Notes: generated by a model not told the origin, from the sequence alone. A DNA stretch of 64,000 bases from Paenibacillus sp. BIHB 4019 (GCF_002741035.1 NZ_CP016808.1:6930501-6994500); one strand, 5' to 3'. Numbered from the stretch's first letter, positions 8,735-16,735 are shown. Translations and numbers: made by a program.

Positions 8735-9900
8735 GTCGCCCTCCTATCGGGATACCGTCCTTCACCCCAACCGATCCGTTCCAAATAGTCGTCTGTATAC
8801 GTTCTTGCAGCCGCGCGTTTTGCGAGCAGCCGTTCATGAATCGTCGCTAACGCCTCCTCTGCAAAACCCGCACGCTCCCAATCCTCATAGGTGATTCCGA
8901 GACCGTGCTCCACCCATACTTCCAGGTTTCTCTTCTCATGCTCGCCGAACGGCTCAAGCATAATGACCGGCGTGGCCGAGGCCAGCGAATCCATCAGCGT
9001 CCCTGCACCGGGCTTGCTAATGATGCCCTTGGCTTGACGAATGACATCATAGAGACCGTGATGGGACGGCAAATTGGAAAATGACGGTGCAGTATCCGGC
9101 CTTATCTCGCCGAACCTTGGAAATTCATGCTCCCCGGATTCTCCTTTATTCCAAGCCGTCCACTCGGGATCATTCATGTAATAACGATTGCCAAGCTGCT
9201 GCCCCTGGGCCTCCGCCGGCTCATAAGCAACGACATCGAGGGCAAATCCCAGCTGCGCAAGCTCCGGTATTTTCCCTTGATAGGTCCCCATCCCCCAGCC
9301 TCCGCCGTGAATGACATACCGCGGCGCTCTGTCTGCGAAAGGCAGCGGTTCTTCGTCGCCAACACGAATTTGCAGATGAATAGACAACGTTGACGACGCA
9401 TACAGCCACACCTCCCGGTAACGGGCTGGATAATCGGGCATATATTTTTTGAGGCTTTTCCAAGAAGGCGACAGATCCGAATCGACATACAGCAGATCGA
9501 CCTCCAGCTCGGCAGCAGCGGCATCGAGCTTTTCTCTGTACAGCTCCAGAATGTACACCCAATGCCCCGATAAGGAAATAAACCTCTTTCGTCCCTCCGC
9601 CGCCCAGCTGTTTAGCAGGTCAATGATTTGCTCCGAATCGAAGCTGTCCCGAATATCCTTGGGCAGCTTCGTGGCAATTTTCGCAAGCTTAAAATTGTCA
9701 TGATAAGCCTTCCTGCTGTCTACGATTTTTGCTTGCTTTTCTACTTGCATAAACCTTTCGAATACCAGCACCTCGGTCGGTATGCCGCGCTGTCTTAATT
9801 GGTAGTTCACAATTAAACCCGGATTATAAAAACCGAGACCAAAGCCTGAGCAAAGTATCGTGGTGAAGCGATTGTCCCGATTAGCCCCAATGCCCATCAT
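8731..9900 (-). CDS. MurG/GT28-like glycosyltransferase
   Basis: Predicted GT-B glycosyltransferase, 389 aa. The N-terminal half begins TTILCSGFGLGFYNPGLIVN, a glycine-rich acceptor-binding loop. The C-terminal half has HGGGWGMGTYQ and the donor-site motif GIISKPGAGTLMDSLASATPVIMLEP, which matches the GT28 (MurG, MGDG synthase) and related UDP-GlcNAc transferases. The true murG belongs to the division cluster, so this is a dedicated paralog. The start ATG lies 5 nt after GAGGAGG, and it overlaps the radical SAM gene downstream. It probably transfers a sugar made by the cluster's nucleotide-sugar enzymes; acceptor unknown. Confidence 0.75.
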   Translation of the reverse strand: MMGIGANRDNRFTTILCSGFGLGFYNPGLIVNYQLRQRGIPTEVLVFERFMQVEKQAKIVDSRKAYHDNFKLAKIATKLPKDIRDSFDSEQIIDLLNSWAAEGRKRFISLSGHWVYILELYREKLDAAAAELEVDLLYVDSDLSPSWKSLKKYMPDYPARYREVWLYASSTLSIHLQIRVGDEEPLPFADRAPRYVIHGGGWGMGTYQGKIPELAQLGFALDVVAYEPAEAQGQQLGNRYYMNDPEWTAWNKGESGEHEFPRFGEIRPDTAPSFSNLPSHHGLYDVIRQAKGIISKPGAGTLMDSLASATPVIMLEPFGEHEKRNLEVWVEHGLGITYEDWERAGFAEEALATIHERLLAKRAAARTYTDDYLERIGWGEGRYPDRRAT

Positions 9901-9927
9901 ATTTTCCTCCTCATTCCCTTTAGGCGC

Positions 9928-11262
9928 TTAATTGGTTACGGCTATACCGCGTGTGTTCAGGAGGGCTCGCATGCGGGCAAGCAGCTCGCTGCAGCGTTCT
10001 ATTCGCCCCGCTGCAGCGGACAAATAAAGCCTTCCCTTGCGCTTTAATCCGGCGGCTTGATTAATCGTGAACGTACCCGCACTAAGCGGGAGAATTCCCT
10101 CTCCCCGTTCAGGCCGGAAGAGCAGCCCTTCGCGGTCCATAGCCGCAAGCAGATCGGCGTACTCCACGATGCCAGGACAGATGACGGATAAATAGGTAAG
10201 GTTGCCTTGAAGCGAAAATTCGGCTAAAAAATCGTCCAGACGTTTTTTGATCAGACTCATCGACTTGCGCGCGTTAATTTCTACAATTGGCACGAGACCG
10301 CCGTCCGCCAGCAGCATCGAATCGACACAGACGTGACCGTTGTAACCGTTCTCATAAAGCAGCTCTGCCGTTTTTTTCATCAGCTTGAAATAGCCCTCGC
10401 GCTCCAGCTTCTCTATGAGCTCCCCACTTGCACTAAACGTGCCCTGATAGGCAAATTCGGCGTTCAAAACCTGCTGTACGGAAATGAGCTCATAACCGCC
10501 ATCCGCATCAATATGGAATTGGCATGAAAAATCAGCTTCCTTGTCCAGCAGCGGCTCGAGCAGAAACAAGGTTGATTTTCCCTTCTGCTCCTGGGCAGCG
10601 ATATACCCGGCTATACGTTCCAGCGTCGCCGTGCTTTGGATCAGCAAGTTTCCCTTGCCAGATACCCCAAACGTATCTTTAACAAGCACGGGGCCAGCAA
10701 TCAGCATAGCTTCGGCGGCGCGCCTCAGCTCCGTATGACTCCTCACCATCCTCGTAGGCGGGCCATACCCCAAACTTTCTCTCAGCTCGGCCGAATACAG
10801 CTTGGAATTCACGTGCCGAATCGTCTCCATAGCTGGATAACGCCCATCGAGCCGATAAAGCGAGGACAGCTCCTGCAGGCCGTCCAGTACGGCAAACGGC
10901 TCTATCACGCCGCCTGGCGGAAGCAGCTCCTTATACTTGCGCACCGCCCCCTTATTCAGCATTTGCTGAAAGGGATTTGCGTCCTGCGCTCCGCCGCTAT
11001 CCTCAAGCGGCTCGTCGCTAGTCCTGAACGTCAAGCCAATGCTGCTCAAGTAGCCAAGCTGCGCCGGCGCCACCAGATTTCGGGTAAGCAGCACATCCGA
11101 GCCTTCGCAAAATAAAAACAACAGCTCGTCCATCGCGCCAACTATCGCCTTGGCCTGCGGGTCAGGCAGGGCTGGCAGCTTCGCCAGCGTCTCATCCCGC
11201 CACAGCGTCTCCGCATCGAAGGCGCCGCAATGGATTGTCGTTACGCCTCCAGCCCGCCTCAT
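9928..11262 (-). CDS. ATP-grasp carboxylate-amine ligase (PGM1/BtrJ-like)
   Basis: ATP-grasp ligase, about 444 aa, forming an acyl-phosphate and then an amide or thioester. The middle of the protein has PVLVKDTFGVSGKGNLLIQS (ATP-binding loop), FLLEPLLDKEADFSCQF, and the metal-binding end of the fold GHVCVDSMLL...VEINARKSM. The N-terminal 150 residues look like a pre-ATP-grasp domain. The ATG at 11262 overlaps the ACP stop as ATGA, indicating coupled synthesis with the carrier. In butirosin the ATP-grasp enzyme BtrJ loads glutamate onto the ACP BtrI, and PGM1 in pheganomycin joins peptides. Loading of an amino acid on the adjacent ACP is my inference. Confidence 0.75.
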   Translation of the reverse strand: MRRAGGVTTIHCGAFDAETLWRDETLAKLPALPDPQAKAIVGAMDELLFLFCEGSDVLLTRNLVAPAQLGYLSSIGLTFRTSDEPLEDSGGAQDANPFQQMLNKGAVRKYKELLPPGGVIEPFAVLDGLQELSSLYRLDGRYPAMETIRHVNSKLYSAELRESLGYGPPTRMVRSHTELRRAAEAMLIAGPVLVKDTFGVSGKGNLLIQSTATLERIAGYIAAQEQKGKSTLFLLEPLLDKEADFSCQFHIDADGGYELISVQQVLNAEFAYQGTFSASGELIEKLEREGYFKLMKKTAELLYENGYNGHVCVDSMLLADGGLVPIVEINARKSMSLIKKRLDDFLAEFSLQGNLTYLSVICPGIVEYADLLAAMDREGLLFRPERGEGILPLSAGTFTINQAAGLKRKGRLYLSAAAGRIERCSELLARMRALLNTRGIAVTN

Positions 11263-11501
11263 GCGCTCTTGGCTTGTATAAAGTCGCAAAATATATCGAT
11301 AGACTGCAAGTGCTCCATATCAAATTGGTCAAAATCGATTTCGATTTCGAATTCGTCCTCGATCCGGAGTATGAAATTAATCAACTGGAGCGAGTCCAGC
11401 CCCGCGTCGTTCAGCATGTCGGAAGCTCCCGTCAGCGTAGCTGCCAGGTCGGGCTCGTTCTTGATTTCGGAAATAATCGTAATAATTTGCGTCTGCAGCA
11501 T
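11259..11501 (-). CDS. Stand-alone acyl carrier protein
   Basis: Small acidic carrier protein of 80 aa. The phosphopantetheine attachment motif is DSLQLINF with Ser37, and the helix after it (ILRIEDEFEIEIDFDQF) is typical of ACP recognition helix II. The start codon overlaps the methyltransferase stop by one base (TAATG) and the stop overlaps the ATP-grasp start (ATGA), so carrier and ligase are made together. Housekeeping acpP lies in the fatty-acid cluster in Bacilli. This one sits among accessory genes and most likely holds a cluster-specific acyl or aminoacyl group. Confidence 0.9.
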   Translation of the reverse strand: MLQTQIITIISEIKNEPDLAATLTGASDMLNDAGLDSLQLINFILRIEDEFEIEIDFDQFDMEHLQSIDIFCDFIQAKSA

Positions 11502-12343
11502 TACTTGTTCTCCCCTTCGTTTCGTTTTCGAATAACCGCCAAAATATCGGTTTGCGGGTATTTCAAATTATAATTGGTTAAGTGCGGCTGCCGATTTTCC
11601 GTGATCGAAATGAGCTCCAATTCCCCAGGTAGTGAAGCCAGCACGTGCTCGATGAACGCTTGCTTCGTAAAACGCCAAATGACGCCGTCAATAGACGAAT
11701 TGGCCATATAACCCGCGCTCATTTGTTTGCCTGAGCCCTGCTCCTCCAAAATAACAGGGTCCAGAATCCACAATTCCCCTCCTTTATTTAGTAGTCTTGC
11801 ACATTCCTTAAACGCTTTTTTATGATGCCGGATGTGATGGAAGCACCTGGCGAAGACGATCTTGTCAAAGCTTTCATCCTCCTTGTCCACCTGATAAATG
11901 CCAGAATGGATGCAATTGTGCAGCCGGCCCTTCTTCATGCCGAATTGCAGGTATTTTTCATTAATATCGAGATTAAAAAACTCGGCATGCCTCCATCCTT
12001 TCGCATGCTTGTTCAGAAGCCCCGTCCCGCAGCCAACCTGCAGCACTCTTCCTTGTAATTCAGGCAAAAAATGATAAACCGCTGTCGGTCTTGGAAAGTT
12101 CAGCACAAACATCGACAGCTCATACAGTCGGGGATGCTTTTCTACTAATCGCACGAGCTTGCTGACGTAGAAGGGATTTTTTTTCGTTTGTGTTTTGAAA
12201 TCGCGTTTGTTCCAGAAATAATAAGGCGGGTACAGCAAGGCGTAATACATGAGGTAAATCAATCGCAGCAGCATAACGCCAAGCGGACTTGTGTGTCGAC
12301 TGACCTGATGCTGAATCGGTGAGGTTGTAAGCGTTGTCTTCAT
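11501..12343 (-). CDS. Membrane-anchored class I SAM methyltransferase
   Basis: About 280 aa. A hydrophobic stretch near residues 20-45 (LGVMLLRLIYLMYYALLY) suggests a membrane anchor or hairpin. The methyltransferase core follows: VLQVGCGTGLLNKHA (motif I, SAM binding), FFNLDINEKYL, DKIVFARCFHHI and LLNKGGELWILDP. The start is not certain. A GAGGAG sits 18 nt before ATG 12343, and closer in-frame TTG codons (12349, 12361) could be used instead. It is the first gene of the ACP/ATP-grasp/glycosyltransferase operon behind a good sigma-A-like promoter. It may methylate the cluster product; substrate unknown. Confidence 0.8.
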   Translation of the reverse strand: MKTTLTTSPIQHQVSRHTSPLGVMLLRLIYLMYYALLYPPYYFWNKRDFKTQTKKNPFYVSKLVRLVEKHPRLYELSMFVLNFPRPTAVYHFLPELQGRVLQVGCGTGLLNKHAKGWRHAEFFNLDINEKYLQFGMKKGRLHNCIHSGIYQVDKEDESFDKIVFARCFHHIRHHKKAFKECARLLNKGGELWILDPVILEEQGSGKQMSAGYMANSSIDGVIWRFTKQAFIEHVLASLPGELELISITENRQPHLTNYNLKYPQTDILAVIRKRNEGENK

Positions 12344-12419
12344 TGCCAAGCGAGTGAACAACTCCTCTCATCTACAACATGGGTGAAGTAGCTTCTGTGA
12401 GTCAATGGCCTACTTCAAC

Positions 12420-12447
12420 TTTATAGACATTGGTGTTCGCCGTGCAA
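12420..12447 (-). promoter_or_regulatory. Sigma-A-like promoter of the methyltransferase-ACP operon
   Basis: On the minus strand there is TTGCAC (12447-12442), a 16 bp spacer and TATAAA (12425-12420). This is about 75 bp before the proposed methyltransferase start and the best promoter-like match in the gap between the BtrH-like gene and the operon. It is a consensus match only. Confidence 0.5.
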
Positions 12448-12501
12448 TAAGACTTTTTTGATGATCGGTTTCTTGCTTTGAATACGTGTTATTTCCTTGT
12501 A

Positions 12502-12531
12502 TTGCACTTTTTTTAAACATTTGCACTTTTT
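12502..12531 (-). repeat. Direct repeat of an A-tract/GTGCAA motif
   Basis: Read on the minus strand, the motif AAAAAGTGCAA occurs twice with a 19 bp period, just after the BtrH-like stop codon and about 60 bp before the -35 of the next operon. A third copy lies at 13632-13643, upstream of the BtrH-like gene. Possible regulator half-sites shared by the two transcription units. Confidence 0.4.
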
Positions 12532-12539
12532 AGAAATCG

Positions 12540-13571
12540 TTAAGCAATAACCAATTGATTCAAGCATTTTTCCAAAAATAACGCCTCGCTCCGCTTTAAC
12601 TGCTGCGTGCAGCGAATGGCCTTAACGATGTTGCTCGGGTCCCTTCTGACCCGCTGCTTCACACACCATTGATGGAGGATCACGGTTTGCTTAAGCACAT
12701 CCTGCCCCATCGCAAACAGGCCGTTATCGGAAATCAGCTTGTGAGCATGCAAGTACTCGATTCTTTTCATCATCCACTGCTTATGATTGACGAGCGTCTG
12801 GAGCGCTTTCATATGAATGAGCGGCTGCTCTGCTTCCAGCTCCCTTTCAAGGAATTGCTCAAGCAAATCATATAATCGCAGGCCGAACCAAAAATGGATT
12901 CTTTGCGGATTTTTCTCGGTCAACGGCTTGGACAGCAAATGCTCCTCCAATGACCTTGCGATAAAATGAACGTCCAGCTCAAAATCTGGCGTACTTATAT
13001 CCCGGTATGGATACTGGATAATCTCTAGTGTCTGGCTGACACGCTGCCTGATGGGCCCTGCGTGCCGAAGCGATTCTCGCAGCAGATCGAAGCTTACCGG
13101 CCGACCCGAGTCATAGACCGGCGGATTCGAAAAGTAGCCTGCAACATAGAACAGCTGCTGCGAAACATCGACGCCGTGAATAAGCAAATGATGCACCTGC
13201 TGCTTGGTCTGGTAAGAGGAAGTGCCGGGAATATAATATTCGTCTAGCGCAATGGCTAAATATTGATTTTTGTGCAAGCAGTCGATAAAGAAGGATAACG
13301 GGTCATGAAACCATGACCTCAATTGATCGATATGCAGCTTTGACACAAAGGTATAAGGCAGTTCGTGAAAAAAAGAATAGGATGCGAAATGAATAAAGTT
13401 GCCCTTATCAAATTCGGGAACGCCAAACAGATGGATGTAGTGGCTAAAGAGACACGGCAGCGACAACGCTTCGTCCGTCAGCACAATCGCTTGGGAAAAA
13501 GCATGGTACGAATTGACCTCAATGACCGGCTTGCGAAGCGGAAGGATATGTGCGGTATTTACAGCTTCCAA
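12540..13571 (-). CDS. BtrH-N-like (papain-fold) protein, TTG start
   Basis: A 343 aa protein. Its middle, DEYYIPGTSSYQ, then HHLLIHGVDVSQQLFYVAGYF and PVSFDLLRESL, matches the pattern I know from proteins annotated as butirosin biosynthesis protein H, N-terminal. Those are papain-like enzymes, common beside natural-product genes in Paenibacillus, and BtrH itself transfers an aminoacyl side chain from an ACP. I do not see a Cys at the usual N-terminal catalytic position (the region reads EVNSYHAFSQAI), so this member may be inactive or act differently. The last 120 residues are helical. The TTG start has GAGG 8 nt upstream. Assignment rests on pattern memory, so it is moderate. Confidence 0.55.
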   Translation of the reverse strand: MEAVNTAHILPLRKPVIEVNSYHAFSQAIVLTDEALSLPCLFSHYIHLFGVPEFDKGNFIHFASYSFFHELPYTFVSKLHIDQLRSWFHDPLSFFIDCLHKNQYLAIALDEYYIPGTSSYQTKQQVHHLLIHGVDVSQQLFYVAGYFSNPPVYDSGRPVSFDLLRESLRHAGPIRQRVSQTLEIIQYPYRDISTPDFELDVHFIARSLEEHLLSKPLTEKNPQRIHFWFGLRLYDLLEQFLERELEAEQPLIHMKALQTLVNHKQWMMKRIEYLHAHKLISDNGLFAMGQDVLKQTVILHQWCVKQRVRRDPSNIVKAIRCTQQLKRSEALFLEKCLNQLVIA

Positions 13572-13631
13572 ATAGATCGCCTCTTTTCAATGAAATACTT
13601 CCACCATAGGTTATTATCCTTTTTCCTGCAA

Positions 13632-13643
13632 TTGCACTTTTTT
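13632..13643 (-). promoter_or_regulatory. Third copy of the A-tract/GTGCAA motif
   Basis: AAAAAAGTGCAA on the minus strand, about 60 bp upstream of the BtrH-like start. It is the same motif that is duplicated at 12502-12531 before the methyltransferase operon. Confidence 0.35.
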
Positions 13644-13728
13644 GAGCAGGCTTAAAAAAATTAAAAATACAACGAATGGATGCAAATCCCGATATGGGTT
13701 TGATTGCGTCTTTTCGAATGTACATGCA

Positions 13729-13754
13729 CGTATAGGCCCCTGCCTACATACAAT
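13729..13754 (+). promoter_or_regulatory. Candidate sigma-E-type promoter of sigK
   Basis: CATACAAT at 13747-13754 is a perfect match to the sigma-E -10 consensus, with a CGTATAG element 11 bp upstream as a weak, slightly close -35. It lies 71 bp before the sigK start. In Bacillus, sigK is transcribed by sigma-E with SpoIIID, so the match fits known biology. Confidence 0.5.
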
Positions 13755-13825
13755 GTAAAATTGATGTTCGTGCACGCTGAGGCTGATTAAGAGGCCCGGC
13801 AATACTTCATGGGGGTGTCCTGACG

Positions 13826-14524
13826 ATGGGATTATTTGCTGCAATCGCTTTGTTTATTAAACAGCTAACGCTGCTCGTGTCGTATGTAAAAAATAACGCT
13901 TTTCCGCAGCCGCTGCGTGAAGAAGAGGAAGCAAAGCATCTAGCGCTCATGGCGGAAGGCAATACGCATTCCCGAAATCTACTTATTGAGCATAATTTGC
14001 GATTGGTGGCCCATATCGTCAAGAAATTTGATAACACGGGAGAAGATCTAGAGGACTTAATTTCCATCGGCACGATCGGGCTGATTAAAGCCATTGAAAG
14101 CTTTCAGACAGGCAAAGGCACAAAGCTGGCGACATTTGCTGCCCGTTGTATCGAGAACGAAATTTTAATGCATCTTCGCTCCTTGAAAAAAACACGCAAG
14201 GACGTATCGCTGCATGATCCGATCGGTACTGACAAAGAAGGAAACGAAATAACATTGGTCGATATTCTTGGAAGCGATCCAAATGAAATCGTGGAAACGG
14301 TGCAGCTTAAAATGGAAAAAAGTAAAATTTATAAAAATTTAGTCATTCTGGATGAACGTGAAAAGGAAGTCATTATGGGCCGATTCGGCTTGGAGCATGG
14401 CGGGGAAGAACGAACACAGAGGGAAATTGCGAAAGAGCTTGGCATCAGCCGCAGCTATGTATCAAGGATTGAGAAACGGGCGCTGATGAAGCTGTATCAT
14501 GAGTTTTATAAAGCAAAAAGATAA
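13826..14524 (+). CDS. sigK: Pro-sigma-K, late mother-cell sporulation sigma factor
   Basis: Sigma-70 family factor of 232 aa, directing late mother-cell transcription (coat, cortex lysis) during sporulation. The hydrophobic N-terminal 20 residues ([20 protein letters not shown]) are the pro-sequence removed by SpoIVFB-type proteolysis. Region 2 is conserved ([31 protein letters not shown]), then [21 protein letters not shown] and the region 4 helix-turn-helix [27 protein letters not shown]. The gene is intact, unlike the skin-interrupted sigK of B. subtilis. GGGGGTG lies 8 nt before the ATG. It is convergent with speE and shares its terminator. Confidence 0.96.
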   Translation: MGLFAAIALFIKQLTLLVSYVKNNAFPQPLREEEEAKHLALMAEGNTHSRNLLIEHNLRLVAHIVKKFDNTGEDLEDLISIGTIGLIKAIESFQTGKGTKLATFAARCIENEILMHLRSLKKTRKDVSLHDPIGTDKEGNEITLVDILGSDPNEIVETVQLKMEKSKIYKNLVILDEREKEVIMGRFGLEHGGEERTQREIAKELGISRSYVSRIEKRALMKLYHEFYKAKR

Positions 14525-14527
14525 TAA

Positions 14528-14566
14528 AAAGCAAGTGACTAAGCCGAGGCTAAGTCACTTGCTTTA
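14528..14566. terminator. Bidirectional terminator between sigK and speE
   Basis: AAAGCAAGTGACT pairs with AGTCACTTGCTTT in a 13 bp perfect stem, extended inside by AGCC/GGCT, with A- and T-rich flanks on both sides. It overlaps the speE stop codon. Confidence 0.85.
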
Positions 14567-15391
14567 TTTACATAAATCCTTAACGAACCTAGGAAGAACA
14601 AATGATGCATGATGCAATTCAGGCGTGTAATACTTCGTGTTCAGTTCAAAGAAACGTGAGGCTTCTACTTCTAGTGGATCATAAGTCTTCGAACCGAGCG
14701 TAAACGTCCACATCCCGCTTGGGTACGTCGGAATATTGCATGTATAAAGGCGGGCGATCGGAAATATTTCTTTCGTATCCTGAACGGCGCTGCGTATTAA
14801 GTCGCCTTTAAACCATGGGTTATCTGTTTGCGCAACAAAGATTCCATCTTTTTTCAACGCTTTTGATATTCCCGCATAAAATCCTTTAGTAAATAAGCTC
14901 GCCGCAGGTCCGACAGGCTCGGTAGAATCAACCAAAATAATATCATATTCATCTGAACTATTTAATATATGCATAAAACCATCACCTATTATCAGTTCCG
15001 CACGCGGATTCCCATAGGCCGACGAGATGTGGGGCAAATGCTGCTTGGAATACTCAACCACTTTCCCGTCAATTTCCACTTGAACGACTTTTGTCACAGT
15101 AGGATGCTGCAAAACCTCACGGATGGTTCCTCCATCACCGCCGCCAACGACCAAAACCTTTTGCGGATTGGGGTGGGTGAATAAGGGGACATGAACAAGC
15201 ATTTCATGATAGACAAATTCATCACGTTCAGTCGTCATAACCATTCCATCCAACAGAAGCATATTGCCAAACTGTTCTGTTTCAATCATGTTCAGCTGTT
15301 GAAATGCTGTTTTTTCATTATGCAATGTCCTTTTAACCTTTCCTGTAATGCCAAATGCTTCAGTCTGCTTCTCTGTAAACCATAGCTCCAT
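14564..15391 (-). CDS. speE: Spermidine synthase
   Basis: Polyamine aminopropyltransferase, 275 aa, making spermidine from putrescine and decarboxylated S-adenosylmethionine in the cytosol. The core motifs are [14 protein letters not shown] (SAM site), [22 protein letters not shown] and DSTEPVGPA, and the N-terminus [19 protein letters not shown] is typical of the family. ATG 15391 has GGAGG 8 nt upstream, so five residues upstream in the open frame are excluded. It follows the two SMR transporter genes by 30 bp without a visible terminator, so it probably belongs to the TetR-controlled operon. No speD is visible in the window. Confidence 0.95.
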   Translation of the reverse strand: MELWFTEKQTEAFGITGKVKRTLHNEKTAFQQLNMIETEQFGNMLLLDGMVMTTERDEFVYHEMLVHVPLFTHPNPQKVLVVGGGDGGTIREVLQHPTVTKVVQVEIDGKVVEYSKQHLPHISSAYGNPRAELIIGDGFMHILNSSDEYDIILVDSTEPVGPAASLFTKGFYAGISKALKKDGIFVAQTDNPWFKGDLIRSAVQDTKEIFPIARLYTCNIPTYPSGMWTFTLGSKTYDPLEVEASRFFELNTKYYTPELHHASFVLPRFVKDLCK

Positions 15392-15421
15392 ATTCCCTGC
15401 CTCCAAATCTTTATAGTCAAG

Positions 15422-15736
15422 TTAAGTGAATAATTTCAAGCCTACTGCAGCGCTTAAAACCATGCCCATAAACAATATTCGTTGCCAATTTTTTGACTCC
15501 CCATAAAACCATATGCCTACTAGGCCAGAGCCCACTGTACCTATTCCTGTCCAGATGGCATACGCCGTGCCCATCGGCAGCGATTGCATCGCAAAGCTTA
15601 ATAGCGTAAAGCTCATTGCGAGCCCCACGATAAATATGATGAACGACTTCGCATTTTTCTGTCTAGTAATCAAATTCATGCCAATGACTCCAACAACTTC
15701 AAACAACCCTGCGAAAATGAGGTAAATCCATGCCAT
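15422..15736 (-). CDS. ykkD: SMR family efflux subunit, YkkD-like
   Basis: Small multidrug resistance protein of 104 aa with four transmembrane helices. The conserved membrane Glu is in the first helix (FAGLFEVVGVIGMN), and PMGTAYAIWTGIGTVGSGLVGI is the SMR signature loop. It closely resembles B. subtilis YkkD (MGTAYAVWTGIGTAG). Its ATG directly follows the stop of the partner gene (TAAATG), the typical arrangement of heterodimeric SMR pumps. In B. subtilis ykkCD lies under a guanidine riboswitch; here a TetR gene leads the operon instead. Cargo could be a cationic drug, guanidinium, or the spermidine made by the next gene. Confidence 0.9.
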   Translation of the reverse strand: MAWIYLIFAGLFEVVGVIGMNLITRQKNAKSFIIFIVGLAMSFTLLSFAMQSLPMGTAYAIWTGIGTVGSGLVGIWFYGESKNWQRILFMGMVLSAAVGLKLFT

Positions 15737-16081
15737 TTATGCAGCACCGCCTTTTTGCTGTGGTGCTTTTGTAACTGCTTTAAGCCCAACTACACCAGCT
15801 AATAGGACGAGAATTAATGCTACTTTCACAATGTTGAACGCTTCCCCGAACACTAGCATTTCAACAAGTACCGTTCCCGTAGTCCCAAGTCCAGTAAAGA
15901 CGGCATAAACAGTCCCTACTGGCAAATGTAAGGCAATGGCACGCATTAATAAATAAAACGAAAGCACAATCGCCAGCACCGTTCCAATCCATGTAAGAGC
16001 ATCATGAGAATGTTTTAAACCCATTACCCATAACACTTCAAATAAAGAACCAAGTAATACAAACAACCATCCACGATTCAT
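15737..16081 (-). CDS. ykkC: SMR family efflux subunit, YkkC-like
   Basis: SMR protein, 114 aa, four transmembrane helices, with the membrane Glu in GSLFEVLWVMGLKH and the signature PVGTVYAVFTGLGTTGTVLVE, very like B. subtilis YkkC. The start at 16081 (MNRGWLF) has GAGGGAAC 5 nt upstream; the longer open frame only overlaps the TetR gene. It lies 1 bp after the TetR stop and immediately before the ykkD-like gene, so the three are co-transcribed. Antiparallel heterodimers of this type pump small cations against the proton gradient. Confidence 0.9.
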   Translation of the reverse strand: MNRGWLFVLLGSLFEVLWVMGLKHSHDALTWIGTVLAIVLSFYLLMRAIALHLPVGTVYAVFTGLGTTGTVLVEMLVFGEAFNIVKVALILVLLAGVVGLKAVTKAPQQKGGAA

Positions 16082-16082
16082 T

Positions 16083-16676
16083 TTAAGTTCCCTCACTACC
16101 CTGTTGTATTCCGCTCCAGTAAACAGACCAGGATGCATTCAGCCTTCTCATTGTCCGTTCCGCGTTTCCAAATAACATTTCCATGAACAATCCATCTAGT
16201 ACAGCTATAAAAGCAATGGCAGCTGTATCTTCATCAACGGATAGACGCATGTTATTTTCCAAATTTGCCGCATTAAACAAAGGAATCAGCATCTCTTCTA
16301 GCTGGTCAATAAAAGAGTTGCCCTGTTCAACAACCTCGCTTTTAAGATGCAATGGCGCGAAAAACACCGTTCTTAGAAAAAAGTTCGTATTGCTATCCTG
16401 CTCATATCGGTCAAGATATTGCAATAAAAAGTTGTGAAGCACTTCTTTGAACGGGTCTTGCTGCTTACTTCCGAAATATTGATTTACGAATTGCAATTCC
16501 TTTCCGAATGAATCTTTGAAGACTTCCAGAAAAAGCTCATCTTTCCCACTAAAGTGTGTGTAAATGGACTGTTTCTTAATCCCTACCTCATTCGCAATAT
16601 GAGCTAACGAGGCACCTTCGTAGCCATTAACTGCAAACTGGGTTAGTGCAGCCTGTTTAATGCGATTTAAAGTCAT
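16083..16676 (-). CDS. TetR family transcriptional regulator of the SMR operon
   Basis: 197 aa. The N-terminal helix-turn-helix runs NRIKQAALTQFAVNGYEGASLAHIANEVGIKKQSIYTHFSGKDELF, the classic TetR fold, with a variable ligand-binding C-terminal half. The start at ATG 16676 follows GGAAGGGTGATGAA; the upstream part of the open frame would include the promoter. It is the first gene of the tetR-ykkC-ykkD-speE run and probably represses it in the absence of ligand, binding the palindrome in front of it. Confidence 0.88.
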   Translation of the reverse strand: MTLNRIKQAALTQFAVNGYEGASLAHIANEVGIKKQSIYTHFSGKDELFLEVFKDSFGKELQFVNQYFGSKQQDPFKEVLHNFLLQYLDRYEQDSNTNFFLRTVFFAPLHLKSEVVEQGNSFIDQLEEMLIPLFNAANLENNMRLSVDEDTAAIAFIAVLDGLFMEMLFGNAERTMRRLNASWSVYWSGIQQGSEGT

Positions 16677-16689
16677 TTCATCACCCTTC

Positions 16690-16699
16690 CGAACGTTCG
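16690..16699. promoter_or_regulatory. Palindromic operator candidate for the TetR regulator
   Basis: CGAACGTTCG is a perfect 10 bp palindrome, extended weakly on both sides. It lies between the -10 element and the ribosome site of tetR, where a bound repressor would block transcription of its own operon. Confidence 0.5.
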
Positions 16700-16706
16700 T
16701 CAGGTA

Positions 16707-16735
16707 ATAATAGCACGCATTACTATTTATAGCAA
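16707..16735 (-). promoter_or_regulatory. Sigma-A promoter of tetR-ykkC-ykkD-speE
   Basis: On the minus strand TTGCTA (16735-16730), a 17 bp spacer and TATTAT (16712-16707) form a good housekeeping promoter directly upstream of the palindrome. Confidence 0.65.

Noticed and set aside
12502..12531. CRISPR-like or phage attachment repeat
   Set aside because: Only two units of about 11 bp with a 19 bp period and no spacer regularity, integrase or tRNA nearby.
5306..13571. RiPP interpretation of the radical SAM pair
   Set aside because: No precursor-like short frame with a ribosome site was seen beside the enzymes and no leader-binding domain was recognised; the ACP and ATP-grasp genes fit another logic better.
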